Positions 6,739 to 13,609 of a DNA stretch of 14,650 bases are shown one piece after another. The translations under genes were made by a program, and so were the position numbers. Location: NCBI GenBank assembly GCA_002483605.1, contig DLIG01000022.1:1-14650 (forward strand), in the 5' to 3' direction. This DNA is from Sulfurovum sp. UBA7648. Lineage in GTDB: Bacteria; Campylobacterota; Campylobacteria; Campylobacterales; Sulfurovaceae. The notes below the pieces were generated by a model. It saw only the letters and a list, made by a program, of their open reading frames with translations, was not told where the DNA came from and searched no databases. Every line of letters starts with the position of its first letter. The stretch's first letter is position 1.

Positions 6739-6768
6739 TATAATCTTATAATAAATCAATATTAAGGA
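6739..6768 (+). promoter_or_regulatory. Predicted -10 box and ribosome binding site for the PGBA_N gene operon
   Basis: TATAAT at 6739-6744, predicted start of transcription near 6751, then AAGGA at 6764-6768, 7 nt before the ATG at 6776. The -35 position (6715-6720, TGGCAA, 18-bp spacer) is weak and overlaps the -35 of the divergent promoter. Confidence 0.5.
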
Positions 6769-6775
6769 TGTTTTT

Positions 6776-7459
6776 ATGCGTAAATTCATTTTAGTTTCAA
6801 TAATTTCTTTACCGCTTTTTGCAGATTTATTCCCCTCTACGATAGGAAGTACTATTGCAAATATAGAAAATAATAAATTACAATTATCCACGCCATTCTC
6901 GGCAGATGGTATGAGCGGCATAGTCATACATACATATGATCAAGGACTTAGAGCAGCTACAACATATATTATGCAAACTTCATCTAATGGAAATTCCAAA
7001 ATGCTCAATAAACCGTTCATGGAAAGCAGCAACCTGCCAAATATTGCCACAAAAGTAGCTCCCGGAGATAAAGTGATAGGCGGATATCTATATGACAATG
7101 TTCTTTTAATTGCACCGGATGAAACTACATATCAAAATATTACAAGCAGATATCACAAAAAATGGATCCATCCTGATCTGTATGCAACATTTATATCAAA
7201 AAGCAGAGATGGAGAGATAACCAAAGAAAATCTTGCCTCTTTTGCTAGAGCTTATCAAGTTGGGCTTGTGGCTATAGTTAAAAAAAACACTCTAGCCATC
7301 TATGATCCTGTAAGCGAAAAAATAATTGCTCAAGAAACATTCCAAGCTCCAAGCCAAGCTCAATATCCGTTTTTTACAAGATTTCAAAAAATCCAATCAG
7401 GATGGTTTGGCTTGTCTGCAAAAGGTGAATACTATAATAATGTGGAGCAAATTCGGTGA
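6776..7459 (+). CDS. Exported protein with PGBA_N domain (PgbA-like N-terminal domain only)
   Basis: Predicted exported protein of 227 residues with a signal peptide (MRKFILVSIISLPLFA). The rest matches, as I recognise it, the N-terminal domain of Helicobacter PgbA: a start DLFPSTIGSTIANIENN, a central KVAPGDKVIGGYLYDNVLLIAP, and WIHPDLYATFISKSRDGEITKENLASFA. H. pylori PgbA has a long charged, variable C-terminal part linked to plasminogen binding; this protein ends after the conserved domain and lacks that tail and any C-terminal lysine. The domain therefore probably has an older envelope role, and plasminogen binding should not be inferred. It is divergent from the M23 peptidase and overlaps glcD by 4 nt (GTGA), the same neighbours as in H. 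pylori (HP0506-HP0509, from memory). Molecular function unknown. Confidence 0.85.
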   Translation: MRKFILVSIISLPLFADLFPSTIGSTIANIENNKLQLSTPFSADGMSGIVIHTYDQGLRAATTYIMQTSSNGNSKMLNKPFMESSNLPNIATKVAPGDKVIGGYLYDNVLLIAPDETTYQNITSRYHKKWIHPDLYATFISKSRDGEITKENLASFARAYQVGLVAIVKKNTLAIYDPVSEKIIAQETFQAPSQAQYPFFTRFQKIQSGWFGLSAKGEYYNNVEQIR

Positions 7460-8856
7460 TAAACAAAACTCATATACAAGCTTTTGAAAATATCGTAGGT
7501 GTAGAGAACGTATATAGCGACAAAGCTCATTTGATTGCATATAGCTATGATGCAACTCGCACAAGATACGAGCCTGACGCTGTCGTTTTTCCAAGAAATG
7601 AAAATGACGTAAGTCAAATTCTTTGTTACTGCAATGAGCACGGTATAGTGATCACACCCAGAGGTGCCGGAAGCGGATTTACAGGCGGGGCATTGCCTGC
7701 AAACGGCGGCATAGTGCTTGCCATGGAAAAGCACATGAATAAAATCCTTGAGATTGACATGCAAAATCTAGTTGCAGTAGTCCAGCCTGGAGTGATCAAT
7801 AAAGAATTGCAAAGAACCGCGGAGGAGGTAGGACTTTTTTATCCGCCAGATCCGGCAAGCGAAGAGTATTCTACTCTTGGAGGAAATGTAAGTGAAAATG
7901 CAGGCGGCATGAGGGCTGCAAAATACGGCATAACAAAAGATTATGTTATGGCTCTAAGGGCTGTATTACCTAACGGAGACATTATTCGTGCAGGCAAGAG
8001 AACGATCAAAGATGTCGCAGGATATAATGTAGCAGGCATATTGATCGCCAGCGAAGGAACTTTGGCTGCAATCACAGAGATCACTCTTAAATTATTGCCA
8101 AAACCGCGATTTACAAAAGCTTACATGGGAGTTTTTCCTACTGTAGAAGATGCCATGAATGCTGTTTTCAAATCACTTGCAGCCGGAGCCAATCCTGTTG
8201 CAATGGAATTTTTGGACAGCTTGGTAGTACAAGCATTAAAAGAAAAATTAAAAGTAGAGTTGCCATTAAATGCCGGTGCATTGCTAATAGGCGATGTAGA
8301 TGGGAATGTCATGGAAGAGGTAGAATTCCAGCTACAAACACTCGAACGATCCTTTAAAGAAAATGGTGCAAGTGATTTTCAAATAGCACATGACGCCAAA
8401 GAGAGAGATAAGCTTTGGTTTGCTAGACGAAATGCATCACAATCGATCACGATTTATGGGTCTAAAAAACTAAATGAAGATATTTCTGTTCCAAGAAGCA
8501 AACTTCCAGATGCTCTAAAAGCAATATATGCCATCGGGGATAAATATGGTTTTAAAGTACCATGCTTCGGACACTCTGGAGACGGTAATATACATGTAAA
8601 TGTCATGGTTGACGGAAATGATGCAAATCAACTCGAGCTTGGCCATCATGCTATAGAAGAGATATTCAAAACCGTAGTCGAAATGGGCGGTACACTTAGC
8701 GGAGAGCACGGTATCGGCATGAGTAAAGCTCCATTTATGAATATTGCTTTTAATGAAGCTGAACTTGCTTTATTTAAATCTATCAAAAAAGCATTCGACC
8801 CAAACAATATACTCAATCCAGGCAAAATGGGGCTTGCTGCTGCTACAAATAATTAA
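7456..8856 (+). CDS. glcD: FAD-linked 2-hydroxyacid dehydrogenase GlcD (glycolate/D-lactate oxidase subunit)
   Basis: Flavoprotein that oxidises glycolate or D-lactate, normally passing electrons to a partner iron-sulfur subunit (GlcF type) and the quinone pool. The 466 residues include the FAD-binding type-4 domain with the loop ITPRGAGSGFTGGALP (66-81), VQPGV (109-113) and GGNVSENAGG (142-151), then the FAD-oxidase C domain with FGHSGDGNIHVN (371-382) and SGEHGIGMSK (415-424) near the flavin and substrate site. The start is GTG overlapping the previous stop (GTGA), with TGGAG at 7443-7447, 8 nt upstream; the length fits the family. No GlcE or GlcF gene is next to it, so the electron acceptor must be encoded elsewhere. 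D-lactate, glycolate and other D-2-hydroxyacids cannot be told apart by eye. Confidence 0.93.
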   Translation: MINKTHIQAFENIVGVENVYSDKAHLIAYSYDATRTRYEPDAVVFPRNENDVSQILCYCNEHGIVITPRGAGSGFTGGALPANGGIVLAMEKHMNKILEIDMQNLVAVVQPGVINKELQRTAEEVGLFYPPDPASEEYSTLGGNVSENAGGMRAAKYGITKDYVMALRAVLPNGDIIRAGKRTIKDVAGYNVAGILIASEGTLAAITEITLKLLPKPRFTKAYMGVFPTVEDAMNAVFKSLAAGANPVAMEFLDSLVVQALKEKLKVELPLNAGALLIGDVDGNVMEEVEFQLQTLERSFKENGASDFQIAHDAKERDKLWFARRNASQSITIYGSKKLNEDISVPRSKLPDALKAIYAIGDKYGFKVPCFGHSGDGNIHVNVMVDGNDANQLELGHHAIEEIFKTVVEMGGTLSGEHGIGMSKAPFMNIAFNEAELALFKSIKKAFDPNNILNPGKMGLAAATNN

Positions 8857-8872
8857 TCTTGAGGGATGAATA

Positions 8873-9688
8873 TTGGAGGAAGATCTTAAAAAACTGTTCA
8901 AAAACTATTATGTTTTTGTTCGTGATTTTTTTTATAGGCTATTCAAGGGGAGAATAGGATATTATGCCTCCAGTTTAAGCTGGGATACAATTTTTGCTAT
9001 TATACCTTTGATGGTGGTATTTGTATCTATCTTTACACTATTACCGATTTTTGATATGTTTTTTGAGCAATTAAAGCTATTTTTATTCTCTGTATTAATA
9101 CCGGCAAATTCACAAATTATTCTGCAGCATCTAGAGTCTTTTCTACACAATGCCGGAGAGCTTGGGGCGATAGGTTTTGTTTATGTAGTATTTGCTGTTA
9201 TATTGTTTTTTAGAACTTATGATTATATCATAAATGATATTTTTGAGACCAAAAAAAGAGGTTTATATAAAGCATTTAAAGTTTATATTTTATTTATTAT
9301 TTTAATACCTATCGGCATCGGCGGTTCATTTTATATCTCTTTTTATTTAGAAGATGTGCTAAAGCTGCATGCAATAATTGTAAACATACTTCCATTTATC
9401 ATAACATGGGGTATGTTTTTTGCTGCTTATAAAATATCTCCAAATCGCCATGTACAAGCATGGGCATCATTAACCAGTTCATTTATAGCATCTTCTATTT
9501 GGTATATATCAAAAAGCTTATTTCTTATATATATATCTAGAAATCAAGCATACAGCACTATATACGGAAGTGTAAGCATATTGCTATTTTTCTTTTTATG
9601 GATCTATCTTTCATGGGCGATATTTTTGCATGGTGCTAGATTTTGTTATCTTTTAAATAAAAGCAAAGAGATAGATACTATATCCTAA
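8873..9688 (+). CDS. YihY/virulence factor BrkB family membrane protein (formerly 'RNase BN')
   Basis: Integral inner-membrane protein of 271 residues. It begins with an amphipathic N-terminus (RDFFYRLFKGRIGYYASSLSWDTIFAIIP), typical of the family, followed by about six hydrophobic segments (roughly 35-60, 97-117, 133-155, 167-187, 197-218, 232-260). The family was once named ribonuclease BN; that assignment is known to be wrong (the true RNase BN is a beta-lactamase-fold enzyme), so a nuclease role should not be carried over. Function is unresolved; transport or envelope roles have been proposed. The start is TTG at 8873: an in-frame stop lies directly upstream (8867-8869), and GAGGG at 8861-8865 gives 7-nt spacing. 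It follows glcD by 16 bp and its last 36 bp overlap the 3' end of comEC on the other strand. Confidence 0.9.
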   Translation: MEEDLKKLFKNYYVFVRDFFYRLFKGRIGYYASSLSWDTIFAIIPLMVVFVSIFTLLPIFDMFFEQLKLFLFSVLIPANSQIILQHLESFLHNAGELGAIGFVYVVFAVILFFRTYDYIINDIFETKKRGLYKAFKVYILFIILIPIGIGGSFYISFYLEDVLKLHAIIVNILPFIITWGMFFAAYKISPNRHVQAWASLTSSFIASSIWYISKSLFLIYISRNQAYSTIYGSVSILLFFFLWIYLSWAIFLHGARFCYLLNKSKEIDTIS

Positions 9689-10924
9689 TGCTATGGCACA
9701 TAAAGCCCAAAATAGATATTTATATCTTATTGCACCCAAACTAAGTGCTATATATCCTCCAAGCGCCCACCAGGGCAACAAACTCTCTATCGTCTCTTGC
9801 GGCGGAAATGCAAATAAGGTCAACAATGCATTATCGAGCATTCCTCCGAATCCAAAAATATGAAGTGCCATTGTTGCAGGATAAAATATTATATACAAAA
9901 ATTCAAGGGGGATTGACAATAGCTGATAAACTGATGTTGCGCCAAAAAATACATGAACTACAGGCTGCATAAGTGCAAAAACACCAAGGGGTATAAAAAG
10001 CCAGGCTATTAGATGTTTATTTGTCTCTTTGCTGTAATGAAGTATCAAAAATATATAAAAAACCCCTGCCATTGAAAACCAAAAACTCATAGAAAGGATC
10101 AAAGATGGAAATGCCGCCAAAATTATGGCGCCCACAAAGGCTAAAAATGAAAAACTAACCAGCTCTAAGCCAGCCAGTAAAATCCCCCATCCCAACACTA
10201 CCATAAGATATGCCCTGATAAGCGATGGTGAAAAATCGGTCATATATACATAAATTCCCAAAAAGACTATAGCTATAAATCCAAGATCGATCAGTGCATA
10301 TCTATATGGAAAATAGCGTTGCTGCAATGGTCGATAAAGAAGCCATAAAACTCCATAAATAACACCCCATAATATACTTAAATTGAAACCGCTCAAGGCT
10401 ATGAGATGGCTAATGCCAAGAACGATAACAGTATCTCTTAGGTCTTTATCTACCGGGGTATTGAAAAACATTGCAGGATACAGGCTTTTGATGTTATCAT
10501 TTATATGCTGGCCTCTAATACTAGAGACTATATCATCTCTGAATGTTTGTTCTTTTGTAATAACTTCTTTGACTTTGCCTCTAACAAAAAAAGTACTTAT
10601 GTATCTTAGAAAGCCTATATTCTCATCCGGAAAGATTTGTACACGAACTTTTTTAACATCTTTTGCCAGCTCTTTGTAGCTTTTAAGATAAAATTCCAAG
10701 CCATCATCGCTTTGTATCTTTAAAAGAGTATGGGGATAAGAGGCTTCTGGTTTTGGCTCCATGCTGAGCACATTGCCGTATGTAAAATAAAATGGTTTTG
10801 TGATAAATTCATTGTATCCGATATAAAGATAAAAAAGACGTGCGATCAATATAAATGCAAGAATGCCTATAGTAAGCCAAAAGGATTTGAGAGTCGGAAA
10901 AATTTGCGGCTTAGCTAATTTCAT
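9653..10924 (-). CDS. comEC: ComEC/Rec2-type DNA uptake channel, short form
   Basis: Inner-membrane channel that moves single-stranded DNA into the cytoplasm in natural transformation. The 423 residues comprise two N-terminal membrane segments, an OB-like soluble region (about 45-125) and the Competence domain (about 160-423) with many membrane segments. Family motifs: LGISHLIALSGFNLSIL (169-185) and SPSLIRAYLM near 232-242. The large C-terminal beta-lactamase-like nuclease domain of Gram-positive and many proteobacterial ComECs is absent, which is usual in Campylobacterota. ATG at 10924, 3 nt after the dnaB stop (TGA TGT ATG) with no evident ribosome binding site, so translation is probably coupled to dnaB. 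dnaB-comEC is also the order in H. pylori (HP1362-HP1361, from memory). Other Com genes are not in the window. Confidence 0.92.
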   Translation of the reverse strand: MKLAKPQIFPTLKSFWLTIGILAFILIARLFYLYIGYNEFITKPFYFTYGNVLSMEPKPEASYPHTLLKIQSDDGLEFYLKSYKELAKDVKKVRVQIFPDENIGFLRYISTFFVRGKVKEVITKEQTFRDDIVSSIRGQHINDNIKSLYPAMFFNTPVDKDLRDTVIVLGISHLIALSGFNLSILWGVIYGVLWLLYRPLQQRYFPYRYALIDLGFIAIVFLGIYVYMTDFSPSLIRAYLMVVLGWGILLAGLELVSFSFLAFVGAIILAAFPSLILSMSFWFSMAGVFYIFLILHYSKETNKHLIAWLFIPLGVFALMQPVVHVFFGATSVYQLLSIPLEFLYIIFYPATMALHIFGFGGMLDNALLTLFAFPPQETIESLLPWWALGGYIALSLGAIRYKYLFWALCAIALGYSIYLFAFI

Positions 10925-10927
10925 ACA

Positions 10928-12352
10928 TCAAATAGGCGGCATATTTATAGTAGTTTCTTTCATCTCAAAAACGATCTCATGCTTTGCTCCAAACGAACCG
11001 TCCACAAAACGGGTAAAGTTTTTTTGGAACAACAAATTAACAGTACCGGTTGGTCCATTTCTTTGTTTACCGATGATAAGCTCGGTCTCTTCTTCTACTT
11101 TGCGGATATATTCGCTTTTATAGTCTTTGCCTTCGGCCTTTGCTTTCATCTCTTTTTCTTTTTCTTTTGCTTCACGGTAAACATCATCGCGGTAAACAAA
11201 CAATATAATATCCGCATCTTGTTCTATGGCACCGGATTCACGCAAGTCACTTAGCATCGGCCGTTTATTTTCTCTGCTTTCCAATCCTCTATTGAGCTGT
11301 GAAAGAGCTATAATAGGCATTTGCAGCTCTCTTGCTAATTGTTTGAGGCCTCTTGAAATTTCTGAAATCTCTTGTTGGCGATTATCCCCGCCTCTTTTGC
11401 CGTCTCCTACCATTAATTGAAGGTAATCGATAAAAGCTATACTTATCTCTGGATGCTGAGACTTTACTTTGCGAAGCTTGCTTCTGACATGATGGATAGT
11501 AGCATATCCTCCATCATCAACAAAAAGTTTTTTTTGTGACAATTCATGTGTTGCAGAAGAAACCCTCTCCCATTCATCGTCTCTTAGATCACCTACCCTT
11601 AGTGCCTGCAATGGTATAGAGGTCTTAGCTGAGATCATACGAAGCATCAACTGCTCTGCTGGCATCTCCAGCGAAAAAAATGCAACACCTTCATTTCTCT
11701 CGATCGCTTTTAATGCCATATTGAGCACAAGGGCTGTTTTACCCATAGCGGGCCTTGCTGCTACTATGACCAAATCTCCTTTGCCAAAACCGCTTGTTTT
11801 GTCATTTAAATTGCGAAAGCCTGTATCAACACCTATGAGTTTCGAATTGCCCATTGCTTTTAGTCGTTCTATCTCGGCAATTGCCGCTATGGTAATTGCT
11901 TTGGCATCCCTAAAATCCTGCGCAGTGCTTTCTTGTGTGATCTCGTAAAGTTTTTTTTCTACAAGATTCATCACCTCATCACTTGGCAGATCGTCTTCAA
12001 TAGTTACTTTCTTTATCTCAGTTGCTAGAGTTACTATTGCTCTTTTGATGGACTTTGCTTTAATCTCAGCTATATATGCCTTCGTATCCGTAATGGGATT
12101 GGCTGATAGCATATCTATCATTAACCCCTCATCAAATTTACCCATTGATTGAAGTTTGGATATCAAAAACTCTTCAGAGATAGGCTTGTCTTCTCGCGTT
12201 AACTCTTCCATAGCGGTAAATAAGTATTGATGAAACGGCAAATAAAAATCTTTTGCCTTTAGGCTGCTGGCTACCTCTTCATAAATTTGAGGATCAAAAA
12301 TTACAGCAGAAAGTACGGCTCTTTCTATATTCAAATTGTACATATTTTCCAT
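10928..12352 (-). CDS. dnaB: Replicative DNA helicase DnaB
   Basis: Hexameric 5'-3' helicase that unwinds DNA at the replication fork and recruits primase. The 474 residues are full length: N-terminal domain (about 5-105), linker helix region, and RecA-like helicase domain with Walker A ARPAMGKTAL (199-208), FFSLEM (225-230), Walker B IAFIDYLQLM (305-314, Asp309), SQLNRGLE (351-358) and DLRESGAIEQDAD (369-381). No intein interrupts it. ATG start at 12352, 2 nt after the ispG stop, with AGAGGA about 6 nt upstream inside the ispG 3' end, so it is translated as part of the ispG-dnaB-comEC unit. Confidence 0.97.
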   Translation of the reverse strand: MENMYNLNIERAVLSAVIFDPQIYEEVASSLKAKDFYLPFHQYLFTAMEELTREDKPISEEFLISKLQSMGKFDEGLMIDMLSANPITDTKAYIAEIKAKSIKRAIVTLATEIKKVTIEDDLPSDEVMNLVEKKLYEITQESTAQDFRDAKAITIAAIAEIERLKAMGNSKLIGVDTGFRNLNDKTSGFGKGDLVIVAARPAMGKTALVLNMALKAIERNEGVAFFSLEMPAEQLMLRMISAKTSIPLQALRVGDLRDDEWERVSSATHELSQKKLFVDDGGYATIHHVRSKLRKVKSQHPEISIAFIDYLQLMVGDGKRGGDNRQQEISEISRGLKQLARELQMPIIALSQLNRGLESRENKRPMLSDLRESGAIEQDADIILFVYRDDVYREAKEKEKEMKAKAEGKDYKSEYIRKVEEETELIIGKQRNGPTGTVNLLFQKNFTRFVDGSFGAKHEIVFEMKETTINMPPI

Positions 12353-12354
12353 GA

Positions 12355-13419
12355 TTATTCCTCTATACTTTTTGCCATATTCTCTACTTCAATGATAAAT
12401 CTGTCTACAAGTTCATGTTCTGACAGCTTGGCTACCACTTCGCCCTTGACCATAATGAGCCCGCTCCCTTTGCCGTATGCTATAGCAACGTCAGCATGTT
12501 TTGCTTCTCCTATGGCATTTACCACGCAACCCATAACTGATATATCAAGAGGGGCTTTGATATGTGCCGTGCGGCGTTCTATCTCGGCTACCGCACTCAC
12601 AAGGTCCGCTTCAATTCTACCGCAAGTTGGGCAAGATATTATATTAAGCCCGCCTTTTGCTCTTCCGCTATCTTTTAATATCGCTTTGGCTACTCTTATC
12701 TCTTCTTCAAGCTCCCCGGTTATAGATACTCTCATTGTATCTCCTATCCCATCAAGCAACAAAGCTCCTAGCCCGATTGAAGATTTAATAGTAGCATGAA
12801 ACAGCGTACCTGCTTCTGTAACTCCTAAGTGAAATGGATAATTATTTTTTGGCCTTAACATCCTATAGGCTTCTACAGTTCTTTGAACATCACTGGCTTT
12901 GAGAGATATTTTGATGTCGGTAAAATCCAGATCTTCTAAGAACTTGATATTATATTCAGCACTTGCCACCATGCCTTGGGCTGTAACGCCATATTTATCT
13001 TCGAATTCTTTTTCAAGAGAACCTGCATTTACACCTATTCTAATAGGCAAATTTCTCTCTTTGCATGCTTTTACTATCTCTACTATTCGGCTCTTTTCTC
13101 CAATGTTACCAGGATTAAATCTCACGCCATCTACCCACTTTGCAGCTTCAAGGGCTAAACGATAATTGAAATGAATATCAGCAATAATAGGCAATGAAGT
13201 TTTAGCTTTTATCTCTTTTAGTGCCATTGCATCTTCCATGGCAGGTACTGCTACTCGCACTATATCTGCCCCGGCAAAATGCAGTCTATTTATCTGCTCA
13301 ACAGTTGCATCTACATCATGGGTGTTACTAAACGTCATAGACTGCACTGAAATTGGAGCATCCCCTCCTACAGCTACATTGCCTACAAAGATTTTTTTAG
13401 TTGGATATCGTTCTTGCAT
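12355..13419 (-). CDS. ispG: 4-hydroxy-3-methylbut-2-en-1-yl diphosphate synthase IspG (GcpE)
   Basis: Iron-sulfur enzyme of the MEP isoprenoid pathway that converts 2-C-methyl-D-erythritol 2,4-cyclodiphosphate to HMBPP, using electrons from flavodoxin or ferredoxin. The 354-residue protein is the short bacterial form: a TIM-barrel domain (about 5-245, with VQSMTFSNTHDVDATVEQI near the N-terminus and VRFNPGNIG at 99-107), then the cluster domain with Cys263 and Cys266 (ISCPTCGR), Cys298 (VMGCVVNAIGEA) and Glu305 as the fourth ligand. All [4Fe-4S] ligands are present. ATG start at 13419; a second ATG at 13432 is out of frame. First gene of the tightly packed ispG-dnaB-comEC unit, linking isoprenoid synthesis with replication by transcription only. 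Confidence 0.97.
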   Translation of the reverse strand: MQERYPTKKIFVGNVAVGGDAPISVQSMTFSNTHDVDATVEQINRLHFAGADIVRVAVPAMEDAMALKEIKAKTSLPIIADIHFNYRLALEAAKWVDGVRFNPGNIGEKSRIVEIVKACKERNLPIRIGVNAGSLEKEFEDKYGVTAQGMVASAEYNIKFLEDLDFTDIKISLKASDVQRTVEAYRMLRPKNNYPFHLGVTEAGTLFHATIKSSIGLGALLLDGIGDTMRVSITGELEEEIRVAKAILKDSGRAKGGLNIISCPTCGRIEADLVSAVAEIERRTAHIKAPLDISVMGCVVNAIGEAKHADVAIAYGKGSGLIMVKGEVVAKLSEHELVDRFIIEVENMAKSIEE

Positions 13420-13441
13420 TTTGTACTTTCATCGGCTCTTA

Positions 13442-13447
13442 ATTATA
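13442..13447 (-). promoter_or_regulatory. Predicted -10 box of the ispG-dnaB-comEC operon
   Basis: Perfect minus-strand TATAAT; transcription would start near 13435, with a leader of about 16 nt before the ispG ATG at 13419. No clear -35 is present, which is common in Campylobacterota. Confidence 0.5.
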
Positions 13448-13450
13448 ATA

Positions 13451-13463
13451 GTGATTTTATCAC
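13451..13463. promoter_or_regulatory. Palindrome GTGATTTTATCAC upstream of the ispG -10
   Basis: Five-base arms GTGAT/ATCAC around a TTT centre, ending 3 bp from the -10 box, where a bound repressor would block the promoter. The odd spacing (3) does not fit the FNR (N4) or CRP (N6) half-site geometry. Operator role is inferred only from position and symmetry. Confidence 0.3.
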
Positions 13464-13567
13464 AATAAACATAAAAATGATGATTGCCGATAGGCTGGCA
13501 TAAGAAGCGTGGTGATGGCTATATTATTATTCGTGCCTAACGCTGGTGACCGCTCTCTTGGGAACTT

Positions 13568-13595
13568 CACCAATCGCCAATCACCAATCACCAAA
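13568..13595. repeat. Heptamer tandem repeat (CACCAAT) downstream of priA
   Basis: Four consecutive units in register: CACCAAT, CGCCAAT, CACCAAT, CACCAAA. Rotated, the unit is AATCACC, one transition away from AATCACT in the array at bases 1-31, and in the same orientation. It lies 14 bp beyond the priA stop, so like the first array it sits at the 3' end of a minus-strand gene. On that strand each unit carries TGA. Function unknown. Confidence 0.75.
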
Positions 13596-13609
13596 AACTC
13601 GCATCAATT

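Larger units (their letters stand above)
13420..13609. other. Intergenic region between ispG and priA
   Basis: 190 bp without a gene. From the ispG side it holds a -10 box, a 13-bp palindrome, about 100 bp with no recognisable feature, and a heptamer array next to the priA stop. Short direct repeats of TGGTGA (13510-13515 and 13544-13549) and a weak AGCGT/ACGCT inverted pair (13506-13510 and 13540-13544) are present. No strong hairpin with a T-run is seen for termination of priA, and no tRNA or known RNA family is recognised. Confidence 0.6.

Noticed and set aside
8866..8889. Mini-ORF ATG...TAA overlapping the start of the YihY gene
   Set aside because: Seven codons with GAGGG directly touching the ATG (no spacing); more likely GAGGG serves the TTG at 8873.
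9525..9536. Short AT dinucleotide run within the YihY gene
   Set aside because: Coding sequence (Ile-Tyr-Ile codons); too short to suggest phase variation.
8873..9688. Annotation of the YihY-family protein as ribonuclease BN
   Set aside because: The protein is a polytopic membrane protein without nuclease motifs; the old name is a known misassignment.
13451..13463. FNR or CRP binding site
   Set aside because: Half-sites resemble GTGAT/ATCAC, but the 3-bp centre makes an odd-length palindrome and does not match the N4 or N6 spacing.
13568..13595. CRISPR-like array
   Set aside because: Seven-base units without spacers; a simple tandem repeat. No cas genes in the window.
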